NCBI GenBank assembly: GCA_002551355.1
Contig: NTHE01000015.1
Span: 1 to 64,000 of the forward strand
Reading direction: 5' to 3'
From: Streptomyces sp. man185
Lineage (GTDB): Bacteria; Actinomycetota; Actinomycetes; Streptomycetales; Streptomycetaceae
DNA length: 64,000 bases
The position numbers and the translations under genes are program-made. Of the stretch, positions 1 through 9,541 are shown piece by piece. Below the pieces are notes generated by a model. That model worked only from the letters and a program-made list of their open reading frames with translations, had not been told where the DNA came from and did not search any database. Each line of letters starts with the position of its first letter. Position 1 is the first letter of the stretch.

Positions 1-23
1 TCAGAGATGTGTATAAGAGACAG
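1..23. other. Nextera adapter remnant (sequencing artefact)
   Basis: Bases 5-23 are exactly the 19-bp Tn5/Nextera mosaic end (AGATGTGTATAAGAGACAG). Real genomic sequence therefore starts near base 24. Short reading frames that begin here, such as the familiar artefactual peptide starting MYKRQ, are not biological. Confidence 0.97.
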
Positions 24-1129
24 GTCGACGCCGCGGCGGCCGTGCCCGCGGCGGCTCCGGCGGCGGCCGCCGGGGTCTTCGCGTTGCGCACGGAACGCAG
101 GGCGCCGCGCAGCCGGTCGCGGGCGCCCTCGCCGGACTCGCCCGTTCCGGTGGACTGCTTCGGCGGCTTCGGCGCCTTGGGCTGCTTCGGCGTGCGCTTG
201 ACGAGGGGGTCGGCGGCGGGAGTCGGCGGCAGCGCCATGATCTGGGTGGAGTCCGCAGGGGCCGGCGCGGGAACGTCGGGGGCGTTGATGACGTCGTTGA
301 GCAACGCCCGCGCCCCTGCGTCGTCGAGACGCTGGTCCGGGTCCCGGGCGAGCAGCCCGTAGATGACCTCGGTGAGCGGCCCGGCGTTCTTCGGCGGGTC
401 GAGCGGTTCGGTCATCACGGCGGTCAGGGTGGCGATGGCCGAGCCCTTGTCGTAGGGCGGGCAGCCCTCGACGCTCGCGTACAGCAGTCCGCCGAGGGAC
501 CACAGGTCGGCGGGCGGGCCGGGCTTGTGACCACGGGCCCGCTCCGGCGAGATGTACGACGGGGCGCCGACGAGCATGCCGGTGGAGGTGACCGACGGGT
601 CGCCCTCGACCTGGGCGATGCCGAAGTCGGTGAGCACGACGCGCCCGTCCTCGGCGATCAGCACGTTGGACGGCTTCACATCGCGGTGCAGGATGCCCTC
701 GCGGTGCGCCGCGCGCAGCACGTCGAGGATGGCGAGCCCCACCTCGGCGGCCCGCCTCGGCGTCAGCGTGCCGTCCTCGCGGATCGCCTCGGCGAGCGAC
801 TTGCCCTCGATCAGCTCCATGACGATCCACGGGCGGTCGTCCTCGTCGACCACGTCGTAGACGGTCACCGCGCTGTTGTTGCGGATCCGTGCGATCGCCT
901 TGGCCTCACGCAGGGTGCGCGTGATCAGCCGGCGCTTCTCGTCCTCGTCGATCGCGCCGGGGAACCGCAGTTCCTTGACCGCGACCGTGCGGCCGAGCGT
1001 CTCGTCGTCGGCGCGCCAGACCGTTCCCATGCCACCCCGGCCGAGCACCTCACCGAGCCGGTAGCGCCCCGCGAGGAGACGACCGTTCTTGTCCCGTTGG
1101 GGCTCCCGTGCCTGCTCCGCCTCCGACAT
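2..1129 (-). CDS. Ser/Thr protein kinase (3' end missing)
   Basis: Membrane-type bacterial Hanks kinase with an intact catalytic domain. A glycine loop (LGRGGMGTV) is followed by the VAVKEL lysine, HRDVKPSN, the DFG of TDFGIAQ and an SPER motif. After the kinase domain comes a Pro/Lys-rich juxtamembrane stretch (KQPKAPKPPK) and an Ala-rich segment; the transmembrane and sensor part is lost because the contig ends in adapter. The last about eight codons (bases 1-23) are adapter, not gene. The ATG at 1129 starts MSEAEQAREPQRD just before the kinase domain. A structured repeat lies about 90 bp upstream. Substrates cannot be read from the sequence. Confidence 0.93.
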   Translation of the reverse strand, partial: MSEAEQAREPQRDKNGRLLAGRYRLGEVLGRGGMGTVWRADDETLGRTVAVKELRFPGAIDEDEKRRLITRTLREAKAIARIRNNSAVTVYDVVDEDDRPWIVMELIEGKSLAEAIREDGTLTPRRAAEVGLAILDVLRAAHREGILHRDVKPSNVLIAEDGRVVLTDFGIAQVEGDPSVTSTGMLVGAPSYISPERARGHKPGPPADLWSLGGLLYASVEGCPPYDKGSAIATLTAVMTEPLDPPKNAGPLTEVIYGLLARDPDQRLDDAGARALLNDVINAPDVPAPAPADSTQIMALPPTPAADPLVKRTPKQPKAPKPPKQSTGTGESGEGARDRLRGALRSVRNAKTPAAAAGAAAGTAAAASTCLLYTSL

Positions 1130-1220
1130 GCGTCCCCTCTGCGATCAACCCGCCCTGGCAGGGCTTTCATTGTCCCTCACCCCGGGACCGGTCCTGGTGC
1201 CGGGTCCGGGGTCCGCCGCG

Positions 1221-1398
1221 CCAGGGCTTGTCGTCAAGCCGCCGTCGTCGCCCGCAGGGCGGCCGGGCGGCGCGTGGTGCGAGCGATCGCAAGGCGCCGG
1301 AATGGTCTCGTAGCGGAGCTACTTGGCCATTTCGGCAACGCCGCGAGCGTGCGTGCCAGGCGCCGCCCGGCAGACGGCAGTTTGACGACAGGCCCTGG
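1221..1398. repeat. Structured palindromic element, copy 1
   Basis: This intergenic element between glpD and the kinase gene is a nested inverted repeat. The outer arms 1221-1246 and 1373-1398 pair at 25 of 26 positions if G.U is allowed; 1262-1273 and 1360-1371 are perfectly complementary. The core 1286-1362 holds a 12-bp stem (1296-1307 with 1325-1336), a 2/2-nt internal loop, a 5-bp stem GTAGC/GCTAC and a GGA triloop. The core recurs at 6886-6961 with compensatory changes. The rest of the 1130-1562 gap shows nothing coding. Family unknown to me; it could be a MITE-like or RNA element. Confidence 0.8.
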
Positions 1399-1562
1399 AG
1401 GTCCGAAGAGGGAAGCCCCCACAGCCTCCTACCAACCCGGCCTCCCCGTCCAGGCCGGTCCGCGCGGCGGACACCGCCCCACCGGGCCGGCGGAGCCCAA
1501 CTGACCCGGGGGCAACAGGCGGTGGCCGCCGCTCCGGGCCTTCGGGGACGGCCGGACGCACC

Positions 1563-3269
1563 CTAGATCGGCACGATGTCCGGTGCGCCGAGCCGGGCCG
1601 CGTCCGCCGTGAGGTCGTCGGGCTGCCGCTGCGATTCGCGCTCGGCCTCCACCCGCTTCTCGTAGTGCTCGACCTCCCGGTCGATCCGCCCCTCGTCCCA
1701 GCCCAGCACCGGCGCCATCAGCTCCGCGCAGAGCCGGGCGCTGCGGGTGCCCCGGTCGAAGGTCTCGATGGAGATCCGGGTGCGCCGGGTCAGCACGTCG
1801 TCCAGATGGCGGGCGCCCTCGTGGGAGGCCGCGTAGACGATCTCGGCGCGCAGATAGTCGTCGGCGGCGGGCAGCGGCTCGCCCAGGGTGGGGTCGGCGA
1901 GGATCAGTTCCAGAATTTCCTCGGTCATTGAGCCGTACCGGTTGAGCAGATGCTCCACCCGGGCGACATGGAGTCCGGTCCGGGCCGCGATCCGGGCGCG
2001 CGCGTTCCACAGGGCCTTGTATCCCTCGGCCCCCATCAGCGGGGTGTCCTCGGTGACGCAGGCAGCGACCCGCTGGTCGAGTCCGTGCACCGCCTCGTCC
2101 ACCGCGTCCTTGGCCATGACGCGGTACGTCGTGTACTTGCCGCCCGCCACGACGACCAGGCCGGGGGCGGGGTGGGCCACGGTGTGCTCGCGCGACAGCT
2201 TGCTGGTGGCGTCCGACTCGCCGGCCAGCAGCGGCCGCAGTCCGGCGTAGACGCCTTGGACGTCGTCCCTGGTCAGCGGGGTGTTCAGGACGGAGTTGAC
2301 GTGCTGGAGGAGATAGTCGATATCGGCGCTGGAAGCGGCCGGGTGGGCCTTGTCCAGATCCCAGTCGGTGTCGGTGGTGCCGATGATCCAGTGCCGGCCC
2401 CAGGGGATGACGAAGAGGACGGACTTCTCGGTGCGCAGGATGAGGCCGGTGGAGGAGTGGATGCGGTCCTTGGGGACGACCAGGTGGATGCCCTTGGAGG
2501 CCCGGACGTGGAACTGTCCGCGCTCGCCGATGAGCCCCTGGGTGTCGTCGGTCCACACACCGGTCGCGTTGACGACCTGCTTGGCCCGGACCTCGTACTC
2601 CGTGCCGCTCTCGACGTCCCGTACGAGCGCGCCGACGACCCGCTCGCCCTCGCGGAGGAAGCCGACGACCCGGGCCTGGTTCGCCACGTAGGCGCCGTAG
2701 GACGCGGCGGTGCGCACCAGCTCGGTGACGAAACGGGCGTCGTCCATCTGGGCGTCGTAGTACTGCAGGGCGCCGACCAGGGCGTCCTTCTTCAGCGCCG
2801 GGGCGACCCGCAGGGCGTGCTTGCGGGAGAGGTGGCGGTGGACGGGGAGGCCCCGGCCGTGGCCGGAGGAGACCGACATCGCGTCGTACAGCGCGACGCC
2901 GGAGCCGGCGTACAGCCGCTCCCATCCCTTGTGCTGCAAGGGGTAGAGGAAGGGCACGGGCTTCACCAGGTGCGGGGCGAGCCGCTCCAGGAGCAGCCCG
3001 CGCTCCTTGAGGGCCTCCCGGACCAGGGCGAAGTCGAGCATCTCCAGATAGCGCAGGCCGCCGTGGATCAGCTTGCTCGACCTGCTCGATGTGCCGGACG
3101 CCCAGTCGCGCGCCTCGACCAGGCCGGTCGAGAGGCCTCTGGTGGCGGCGTCGAGCACCGTGCCCGCGCCGACCACGCCCGCCCCCACGACCAGTACGTC
3201 CAGTTCGCGCTCGGCCATGGCGGCGAGCGCTGCGGTGCGCTCGGCGGGTCCCAGTGTCGCTGTCCTCAC
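1563..3269 (-). CDS. glpD: Glycerol-3-phosphate dehydrogenase (FAD)
   Basis: Oxidises sn-glycerol 3-phosphate to dihydroxyacetone phosphate and passes electrons to the respiratory chain at the membrane; a key step of glycerol catabolism. The N-terminus has the FAD-binding Rossmann fingerprint VVGAGVVGAG, followed by the family motifs SSRSSKLIHGGLRYLE and GRHWIIGTTDTDWD, and the C-terminal GlpD domain runs to the end. At 568 residues the length is normal. The GTG start at 3269 is chosen because GGGAGG lies 6 nt upstream; the longer frame to 3407 lacks a ribosome site. It is divergent from the dehydrogenase-like gene at 3512 and stands alone. Confidence 0.95.
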   Translation of the reverse strand: MRTATLGPAERTAALAAMAERELDVLVVGAGVVGAGTVLDAATRGLSTGLVEARDWASGTSSRSSKLIHGGLRYLEMLDFALVREALKERGLLLERLAPHLVKPVPFLYPLQHKGWERLYAGSGVALYDAMSVSSGHGRGLPVHRHLSRKHALRVAPALKKDALVGALQYYDAQMDDARFVTELVRTAASYGAYVANQARVVGFLREGERVVGALVRDVESGTEYEVRAKQVVNATGVWTDDTQGLIGERGQFHVRASKGIHLVVPKDRIHSSTGLILRTEKSVLFVIPWGRHWIIGTTDTDWDLDKAHPAASSADIDYLLQHVNSVLNTPLTRDDVQGVYAGLRPLLAGESDATSKLSREHTVAHPAPGLVVVAGGKYTTYRVMAKDAVDEAVHGLDQRVAACVTEDTPLMGAEGYKALWNARARIAARTGLHVARVEHLLNRYGSMTEEILELILADPTLGEPLPAADDYLRAEIVYAASHEGARHLDDVLTRRTRISIETFDRGTRSARLCAELMAPVLGWDEGRIDREVEHYEKRVEAERESQRQPDDLTADAARLGAPDIVPI

Positions 3270-3511
3270 TGCTGCCTCCCGGTGGATCGGGGTGGTCGGA
3301 CACGGGAGTGCCACCCGGCCGAGGGGCCGGCCGCCCGTGCCCACCCCTCGATTCTGTCCGCGCTCCCCGAGTTCAGCCACCGCCTGTGGACAACACCCGG
3401 GCGTCATGAACCGCAGAATGCGACATATAGGTCATATTTACGCCTAGTCTGACATTGCGCTGTCCACAGCAGTTGCGATCTTCGCTCTCCGCACTTAGGG
3501 GGTCTTCCTGT
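3270..3511. promoter_or_regulatory. Divergent promoter region glpD / UDP-sugar dehydrogenase-like
   Basis: A 242-bp gap between divergent genes. It contains an AT-rich island around 3418-3452 (CATATAGGTCATATTTACG) that stands out in this GC-rich DNA and probably holds the promoters. The 11-mer GTCATATTTAC at 3431-3441 recurs exactly upstream of whiD at 10462-10472. AGGGGG before 3512 is the ribosome site of the plus-strand gene. Confidence 0.45.
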
Positions 3512-4774
3512 ATGCCCGCAGACCTCGCCGTCATCGGACTCGGTCACCTCGGCCTGCCCCTCGCCCAGGCCGCCGTGACCGCCGGAATCGCCACCATCGG
3601 CTACGACCCCGATCCACGCCCGTACGCGGAGCTCGGAGCAGGCCGCAGCCCCGTCGAGGGCACCCTCACCGCGTCCGAGATCCGCCGCATGCTCTCCGGC
3701 GGCTTCCGGCCCACCACTGACGCCGCCGAGCTGGGCCGGGTCCGCACCGCCGTGATCTGCTCCCCCGCCCCGCTCGGCCCCGACCGCGCCATCGACCTCA
3801 CCGCGCTCGGCGACGCGGCCCGCGCCCTGGCGGCCCGGCTGCGTCCGCACACCACCGTGCTGCTGGAATCCGCCGTGCCGCCCGGCACCACCGAGACCTT
3901 CCTGCGCCCCCTGCTCGAAGAGGGCTCCGGACTCGTCGCCGGACGCGACTTCCACCTCGCCTGCTCCCCCGGCCGGCTCGACCCCGGCAACCGCACCCAC
4001 ACCCTGGCCAACACGCCCAAGGTCATCGGCGGCCTCACCCCCGCCTGCACCGAGTCGGCCGCCGCCTTCTACGGACGGCTCACCGACAAGGTCGTCCGGG
4101 CCCGCGGACCGCGCGAGGCGGAGATGACGAAGGTGCTGGAGACCAACTTCCGGCACGTCAACATCGCGCTGGTCAACGAGATGGCGGTGCTCTGCCACGA
4201 CCTCGGCGTCGACTTCTGGGACGTCATCCGGTGCGCCGAGACCAAGCCGTTCGGCTTCCAGCCCTTCCGCCCGGGCCCCGGCGTCGGCGGACACGGCGTC
4301 CCGGTGGACCCCGGCTGCCTGCCCTACAGCACCCGCACCCCCGGACATCCGCTGCGGATGGTCTCGCTGGCGCAGGAGATCAATGACCGGATGCCCAGTT
4401 ACGTCATCCAGCGCTGCGCCACCCTCCTGAACGAGCACGGCAAGTCCGTCCGGGGCGCTCGCGTCCTGCTGCTCGGCGTCACCTACAAGCCGGACAGCGC
4501 CGACCAAGAGGCAGCGCCCGCCCGGGAGATCGCCACCCGGCTGATGGATATGGGCGCCCAGATCGGCTACCACGATCCGCACGTCCTGGACTGGCGGGTG
4601 CGCGAGCGCCCCGTCCCCCGGGCGGACTCGCTGTACGAGGCGGCGGCTGCCGCCGACCTGACCGTACTGCTCCAGCAGCACCGCACCTACGACCTCCAGG
4701 GACTCGCGGTGAAGGCCCAACTGCTCCTGGACACCCGGGGGGCCACTCCGGCAGGGGCCGCGCACCGGCTGTAG
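3512..4774 (+). CDS. UDP-glucose/UDP-ManNAc dehydrogenase family protein, catalytic Cys missing
   Basis: The family oxidises a nucleotide-sugar 6-hydroxyl to a uronate with two NAD+. The N-terminal Rossmann motif VIGLGHLGLPLA (residues 7-18), the helix carrying K207 and N212 (EMTKVLETNFRHVNIAL), and the C-terminal UDP-binding domain (LLLGVTYKPDSAD) are present. The active-site motif normally reads GGHC-x-P-x-D, but here it is GGHGVPVDP with Gly262 in place of the nucleophilic Cys (codon GGC near 4295). The ACSPGRLDPGN segment also departs from the usual CPER. It may be non-catalytic or use another chemistry. 420 aa; ATG 3512 follows AGGGGG. Confidence 0.85.
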   Translation: MPADLAVIGLGHLGLPLAQAAVTAGIATIGYDPDPRPYAELGAGRSPVEGTLTASEIRRMLSGGFRPTTDAAELGRVRTAVICSPAPLGPDRAIDLTALGDAARALAARLRPHTTVLLESAVPPGTTETFLRPLLEEGSGLVAGRDFHLACSPGRLDPGNRTHTLANTPKVIGGLTPACTESAAAFYGRLTDKVVRARGPREAEMTKVLETNFRHVNIALVNEMAVLCHDLGVDFWDVIRCAETKPFGFQPFRPGPGVGGHGVPVDPGCLPYSTRTPGHPLRMVSLAQEINDRMPSYVIQRCATLLNEHGKSVRGARVLLLGVTYKPDSADQEAAPAREIATRLMDMGAQIGYHDPHVLDWRVRERPVPRADSLYEAAAAADLTVLLQQHRTYDLQGLAVKAQLLLDTRGATPAGAAHRL

Positions 4775-4867
4775 GAGGCGCCCCGGGATGTGACGGGCCG
4801 TCGAAAGATTGCCAGTGACCGGATCCGGACGGTGCTGCTACTCTGCGGCGTCACAGAGCGCACAGAC

Positions 4868-4891
4868 GTGCGTACTACGCACACGTGTGCG
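4868..4891. promoter_or_regulatory. Overlapping palindromes (candidate operator)
   Basis: Two perfect palindromes overlap 26 bp before the next start: GTGCGTA-C-TACGCAC at 4868-4882 and CGCACACGTGTGCG at 4878-4891. The position between the upstream stop and the ribosome site of the gene at 4917 fits an operator. The binding protein is unknown. Confidence 0.4.
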
Positions 4892-4916
4892 CAGCCGTCC
4901 CAGGGGGAGCCCCACC

Positions 4917-5585
4917 GTGAGTCAGCCCGTGCAGCCGCCGAACCAGCCCCAGCAGCCCTACGGCGGTCAGCCCGTCGACGGCAACCCGTACGCGGGCGGG
5001 CCGGGTCAGGGCGCCCCGTCCGCCCCGACCGGCAACCCGTACGGCCAGCAGGCTCCCGGCGCGCCCACCGGCAACCCCTACGGCCAGCAGCCCCCGGCCC
5101 CGACCGGCAACCCGTTCGCGGGCCAGCAGCCCGGCCAGGGCGCCCCGTTCGCCGGCGGAGCGCCTTTCACCCCGGCTCCCCCGGCCCGCAACAACATCCT
5201 GCTCGGCGTGGGGGTCGCGCTCGGCGCGGCGATCGTCGCGGGCATCCTGTACGGCGTGATCGCGGGCTCCATCGAGCGCGAGGTCGGCTACGCGGCGGTC
5301 GGCGTCGGCTTCCTGGTCGGCTTCGCGGCGAGCAAGGTCGGCGGCTCCAACCCGGCGGTCATCGCCGCCTCCGCCGTCTTCTCGATCGGCGCCGTCTACC
5401 TCGGTCAGCTCGTCGGCATCTCGATGGTCCTCGCCGACCTGGCGCAGATCCCGTTCTCCGAGGTCGTCGGCGACCACTTCGACACGGTGACGGAAGCCTG
5501 GTCGCAGGAGGCCGACTTCATGACGTACCTCTTCCTCGGCCTGGGCGCGATCGCCGCGATCGGTGGCGCGAAGAAAGCCGGCTGA
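4917..5585 (+). CDS. Pro/Gln/Gly-rich N-terminus, multi-pass membrane protein
   Basis: 222-aa protein of unknown function. Residues 1-85 are low-complexity cytosolic sequence with repeated GNPYGQQ / PTGNPYGQ units, of the kind found on many Streptomyces membrane proteins. They are followed by hydrophobic segments at roughly 95-115, 120-135, 145-165 and 205-220, with a short soluble loop before the last one. The GTG start at 4917 follows AGGGGGAG at good spacing. The gene stands alone and converges on guaB3 across a strong bidirectional terminator. No catalytic motif was seen. Confidence 0.8.
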   Translation: MSQPVQPPNQPQQPYGGQPVDGNPYAGGPGQGAPSAPTGNPYGQQAPGAPTGNPYGQQPPAPTGNPFAGQQPGQGAPFAGGAPFTPAPPARNNILLGVGVALGAAIVAGILYGVIAGSIEREVGYAAVGVGFLVGFAASKVGGSNPAVIAASAVFSIGAVYLGQLVGISMVLADLAQIPFSEVVGDHFDTVTEAWSQEADFMTYLFLGLGAIAAIGGAKKAG

Positions 5586-5604
5586 CACCGCACGGCAGCA
5601 TGCG

Positions 5605-5639
5605 GAAGGGCCCGGACCGTGGGACGGTCCGGGCCCTTC
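5605..5639. terminator. Bidirectional terminator
   Basis: Perfect 16-bp stem (5605-5620 with 5624-5639) closed by a GGG loop, lying between the convergent gene ends at 5585 and 5654. Confidence 0.85.
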
Positions 5640-5653
5640 GTGTACGCGGGAGG

Positions 5654-6778
5654 TCAGCGGCGATGCTGCGAGTCCGCCACCGTCACCTCGACGCGCTGGA
5701 ACTCCTTGAGGTCGCTGTAGCCGGTGGTGGCCATCGCGCGGCGCAGGGCGCCGAAGATGTTCATCGAGCCGTCCGGGGTGTGCGAGGGGCCGGTGAGGAC
5801 CTCCTCCGTCGTCCCGACCGAGCCGAGGTCGACCAGCTTGCCGCGCGGCACGTCCTCGTGGACGGCCTCCATGCCCCAGTGGCGGCCACGGCCCGGCGCG
5901 TCGGTGGCACGGGCCAGCGGGGAGCCCATCATCACGGCGTCCGCACCGCAGGCGATGGCCTTCGGCAGGTCGCCGGACCAGCCGACGCCGCCGTCGGCGA
6001 TGACATGCACATACCGGCCGCCGGACTCGTCCATGTAGTCGCGGCGGGCCCCGGCGACGTCCGCGACGGCGGTGGCCATCGGGACCTGGATGCCGAAGAC
6101 GTTGCGCGTGGTGTGCGCGGCGCCGCCGCCGAAGCCGACGAGGACACCGGCCGCGCCGGTCCGCATCAGGTGCAGGGCGGCGGTGTACGTGGCGCAGCCG
6201 CCGACGATGACCGGGACGTCCAGCTCGTAGATGAACTGCTTCAGGTTCAGCGGCTCGGCCGCGCCCGAGACGTGCTCGGCGGAGACCGTCGTACCGCGGA
6301 TGACGAAGATGTCCACGCCCGCGTCGACGACCGCCTTGGAGAACTGCGCGGTGCGCTGCGGGGAGAGCGCGGCGGCGGTGACGACGCCGGAGTCGCGCAC
6401 CTCCTTGATGCGCTGCCCGATCAGCTCCTCCTGGATGGGGGCGGAGTAGATCTCCTGGAGCCGGCGGGTCGCGGACTCGACCGGCATCCCGGCGATCTCG
6501 TCCAGCAGCGGCTGCGGGTCGGCGTGCCGGGTCCACAGGCCTTCCAGGTTGAGCACGCCCAGGCCGCCGAGCTCGCCGATCCGGATGGCGTGCTGCGGGG
6601 AGACCACGGAGTCCATGGGAGCGGCCAGGAACGGCAGCTCGAAGCGGTAGGCGTCGATCTGCCAGGCGATCGAGACCTCCTTCGGGTCGCGGGTGCGGCG
6701 ACTCGGAACGACGGCGATGTCGTCGAACGCGTAAGCCCGGCGGCCGCGCTTGCCGCGCCCGATCTCGATCTCAGTCAC
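5654..6778 (-). CDS. guaB3: GuaB3-type IMP dehydrogenase-related protein
   Basis: TIM-barrel protein of the IMPDH/GMP reductase superfamily, 374 aa, without the CBS pair of true IMPDH. It starts MTEIEIGRGKRGRRAYAFDD, typical of the actinobacterial GuaB3 group. Substrate-loop motifs (LAAPMDSVVS, VIADGGVGWSGD, MMGSPLA) are conserved. At the position of the catalytic Cys of IMPDH (GxGSxCTTR) it reads GFGGGAAHTTR, with His222. The family's reaction is not settled to my knowledge. Directly downstream of guaB on the same strand, separated by a structured repeat. The ATG start at 6778 gives the expected N-terminus. Confidence 0.9.
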   Translation of the reverse strand: MTEIEIGRGKRGRRAYAFDDIAVVPSRRTRDPKEVSIAWQIDAYRFELPFLAAPMDSVVSPQHAIRIGELGGLGVLNLEGLWTRHADPQPLLDEIAGMPVESATRRLQEIYSAPIQEELIGQRIKEVRDSGVVTAAALSPQRTAQFSKAVVDAGVDIFVIRGTTVSAEHVSGAAEPLNLKQFIYELDVPVIVGGCATYTAALHLMRTGAAGVLVGFGGGAAHTTRNVFGIQVPMATAVADVAGARRDYMDESGGRYVHVIADGGVGWSGDLPKAIACGADAVMMGSPLARATDAPGRGRHWGMEAVHEDVPRGKLVDLGSVGTTEEVLTGPSHTPDGSMNIFGALRRAMATTGYSDLKEFQRVEVTVADSQHRR

Positions 6779-6831
6779 GATGTGTGGCCTTTCCCTCTAC
6801 GTCTGCGCTGACCAGTATCCCCGACGCACAG

Positions 6832-6997
6832 CAGGGCGCACCCGGCGGATCAGGGCCGGTCAGGCCGCGGCGTCCGGTGCGGTGCATCGCAAGGCGCTGG
6901 AACGTCCTCATCGCGGAGCGATTCGGGCGCTTCGGCAACGCCGCGAGGGCCGTGCCAGGCGTCGCGGACCCGGCCCTGATCCGCCGGGCACGCCCTG
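6832..6997. repeat. Structured palindromic element, copy 2
   Basis: Between guaB and guaB3. Outer arms 6841-6859 and 6970-6988 form a perfect 19-bp inverted repeat, extended to 6832/6997 with two mismatches. The core 6886-6961 matches copy 1 (1286-1362). It keeps the 12-bp stem (6896-6907 with 6925-6936), the 2/2 loop, a 5-bp stem now ATCGC/GCGAT, and the same GGA loop. Outer-arm sequences differ from copy 1 yet remain self-complementary, so pairing rather than sequence is conserved. Confidence 0.8.
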
Positions 6998-7043
6998 GGG
7001 GCGGTACCGGGACCCCGGTCCGCCCCTCACCTGGGCTGACGCG

Positions 7044-8588
<1,545 letters not shown>

Positions 8589-8685
8589 CTAACGGGCTCC
8601 ACGGGTGTCTCATTCCACGATCAAGATCACTTGGCGGTTCTGTAGCTTCCTACAGCGGCGCCGAGGAGGGTCGCCGCGGGTGTCC

Positions 8686-9261
8686 CTACTGCTCCGCGAG
8701 CGCCCGGAGCCTGCTGAGCGCGCGGTGCTGGGCGACCCGGACCGCACCCGGCGACATCCCGAGCATCCGTCCGGTCTCCTCGGCGGTGAGCCCCACCGCC
8801 ACCCGCAGGACCAGCAGCTCCCGCTGGCTCTCCGGAAGGTTGGCGAGGAGCTTCTTGGCCCAGGCGGCGTCGCTGCTGAGCAGGGCGCGCTCCTCCGGGC
8901 CGAGGGAGTCGTCGGGCCGCTCCGGCATCTCGTCGGAGGGGACGGCGGTCGATCCCGGGTGGCGCATCGCGGCGCGCTGGAGGTCGGCGACCTTGTGGCC
9001 GGCGATGGCGAAGACGAAGGCCTCGAAGGGCCGGCCGGTGTCCTTGTAGCGCGGCAGCGCCATCAGCACCGCGACGCAGACCTCCTGCGCGAGGTCCTCC
9101 ACGAAGTGGCGAGCATCACCGGGAAGGCGGTTCAGCCGGGAGCGGCAGTAGCGCAGCGCGAGGGGGTGGACGTGGGCCAGCAGATCATGGGTGGCCTGCG
9201 CGTCGCCGTCGACGGCCCGGTGCACGAGGGCACCGATCACCGTGGTTTCGTCGTCGCGCAT
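8686..9261 (-). CDS. shbA: ECF-type RNA polymerase sigma factor
   Basis: 191-aa sigma-70 family protein with region 2 ([21 protein letters not shown]) and region 4 ([35 protein letters not shown]). Position next to guaB and bldM matches S. coelicolor SigD / S. griseus ShbA, reported to drive transcription of the principal sigma gene hrdB; that link is by synteny and memory. The start is ATG 9261 ([10 protein letters not shown]). A longer frame from ATG 9351 has a GGAGG ahead, but only about 16 of its 30 extra codons end in G/C, unlike real genes here, so I reject it. The 280-bp gap up to bldM should hold its promoter. Confidence 0.9.
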   Translation of the reverse strand: MRDDETTVIGALVHRAVDGDAQATHDLLAHVHPLALRYCRSRLNRLPGDARHFVEDLAQEVCVAVLMALPRYKDTGRPFEAFVFAIAGHKVADLQRAAMRHPGSTAVPSDEMPERPDDSLGPEERALLSSDAAWAKKLLANLPESQRELLVLRVAVGLTAEETGRMLGMSPGAVRVAQHRALSRLRALAEQ

Positions 9262-9541
9262 CGGACCATGGTGCCCTGGTGCCGTACGGTCCGCTCCACC
9301 GCGTCCCGAGTTGTGCACCGAAGCGTTATGAGCGGGTGCGCCGGATGTCATGTCCTGCGCCCTCCCCTTCCGCTCGACCGAATCGTTCCTGAGGAACTCC
9401 ACGACTCAAGGATGCGTCATCGGCCGGGAAGCGTCACATGGCACCGCTGGACGGGCGCCCGGATCAGGGGTGCGGAGCCGATGGCCCGCTCCGTGACCCC
9501 GTCCGCCGGCCTGCGGACGGGGCGCGGCCCGGGCCGCGTCG

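Noticed and set aside
1221..1398. Insertion sequence with transposase
   Set aside because: No transposase frame lies within or near either palindromic element, and clean target duplications are not visible.
9262..9351. Longer N-terminus for the sigma factor from ATG 9351
   Set aside because: A GGAGG is present, but only about half of the extra codons end in G/C, unlike real coding sequence here.
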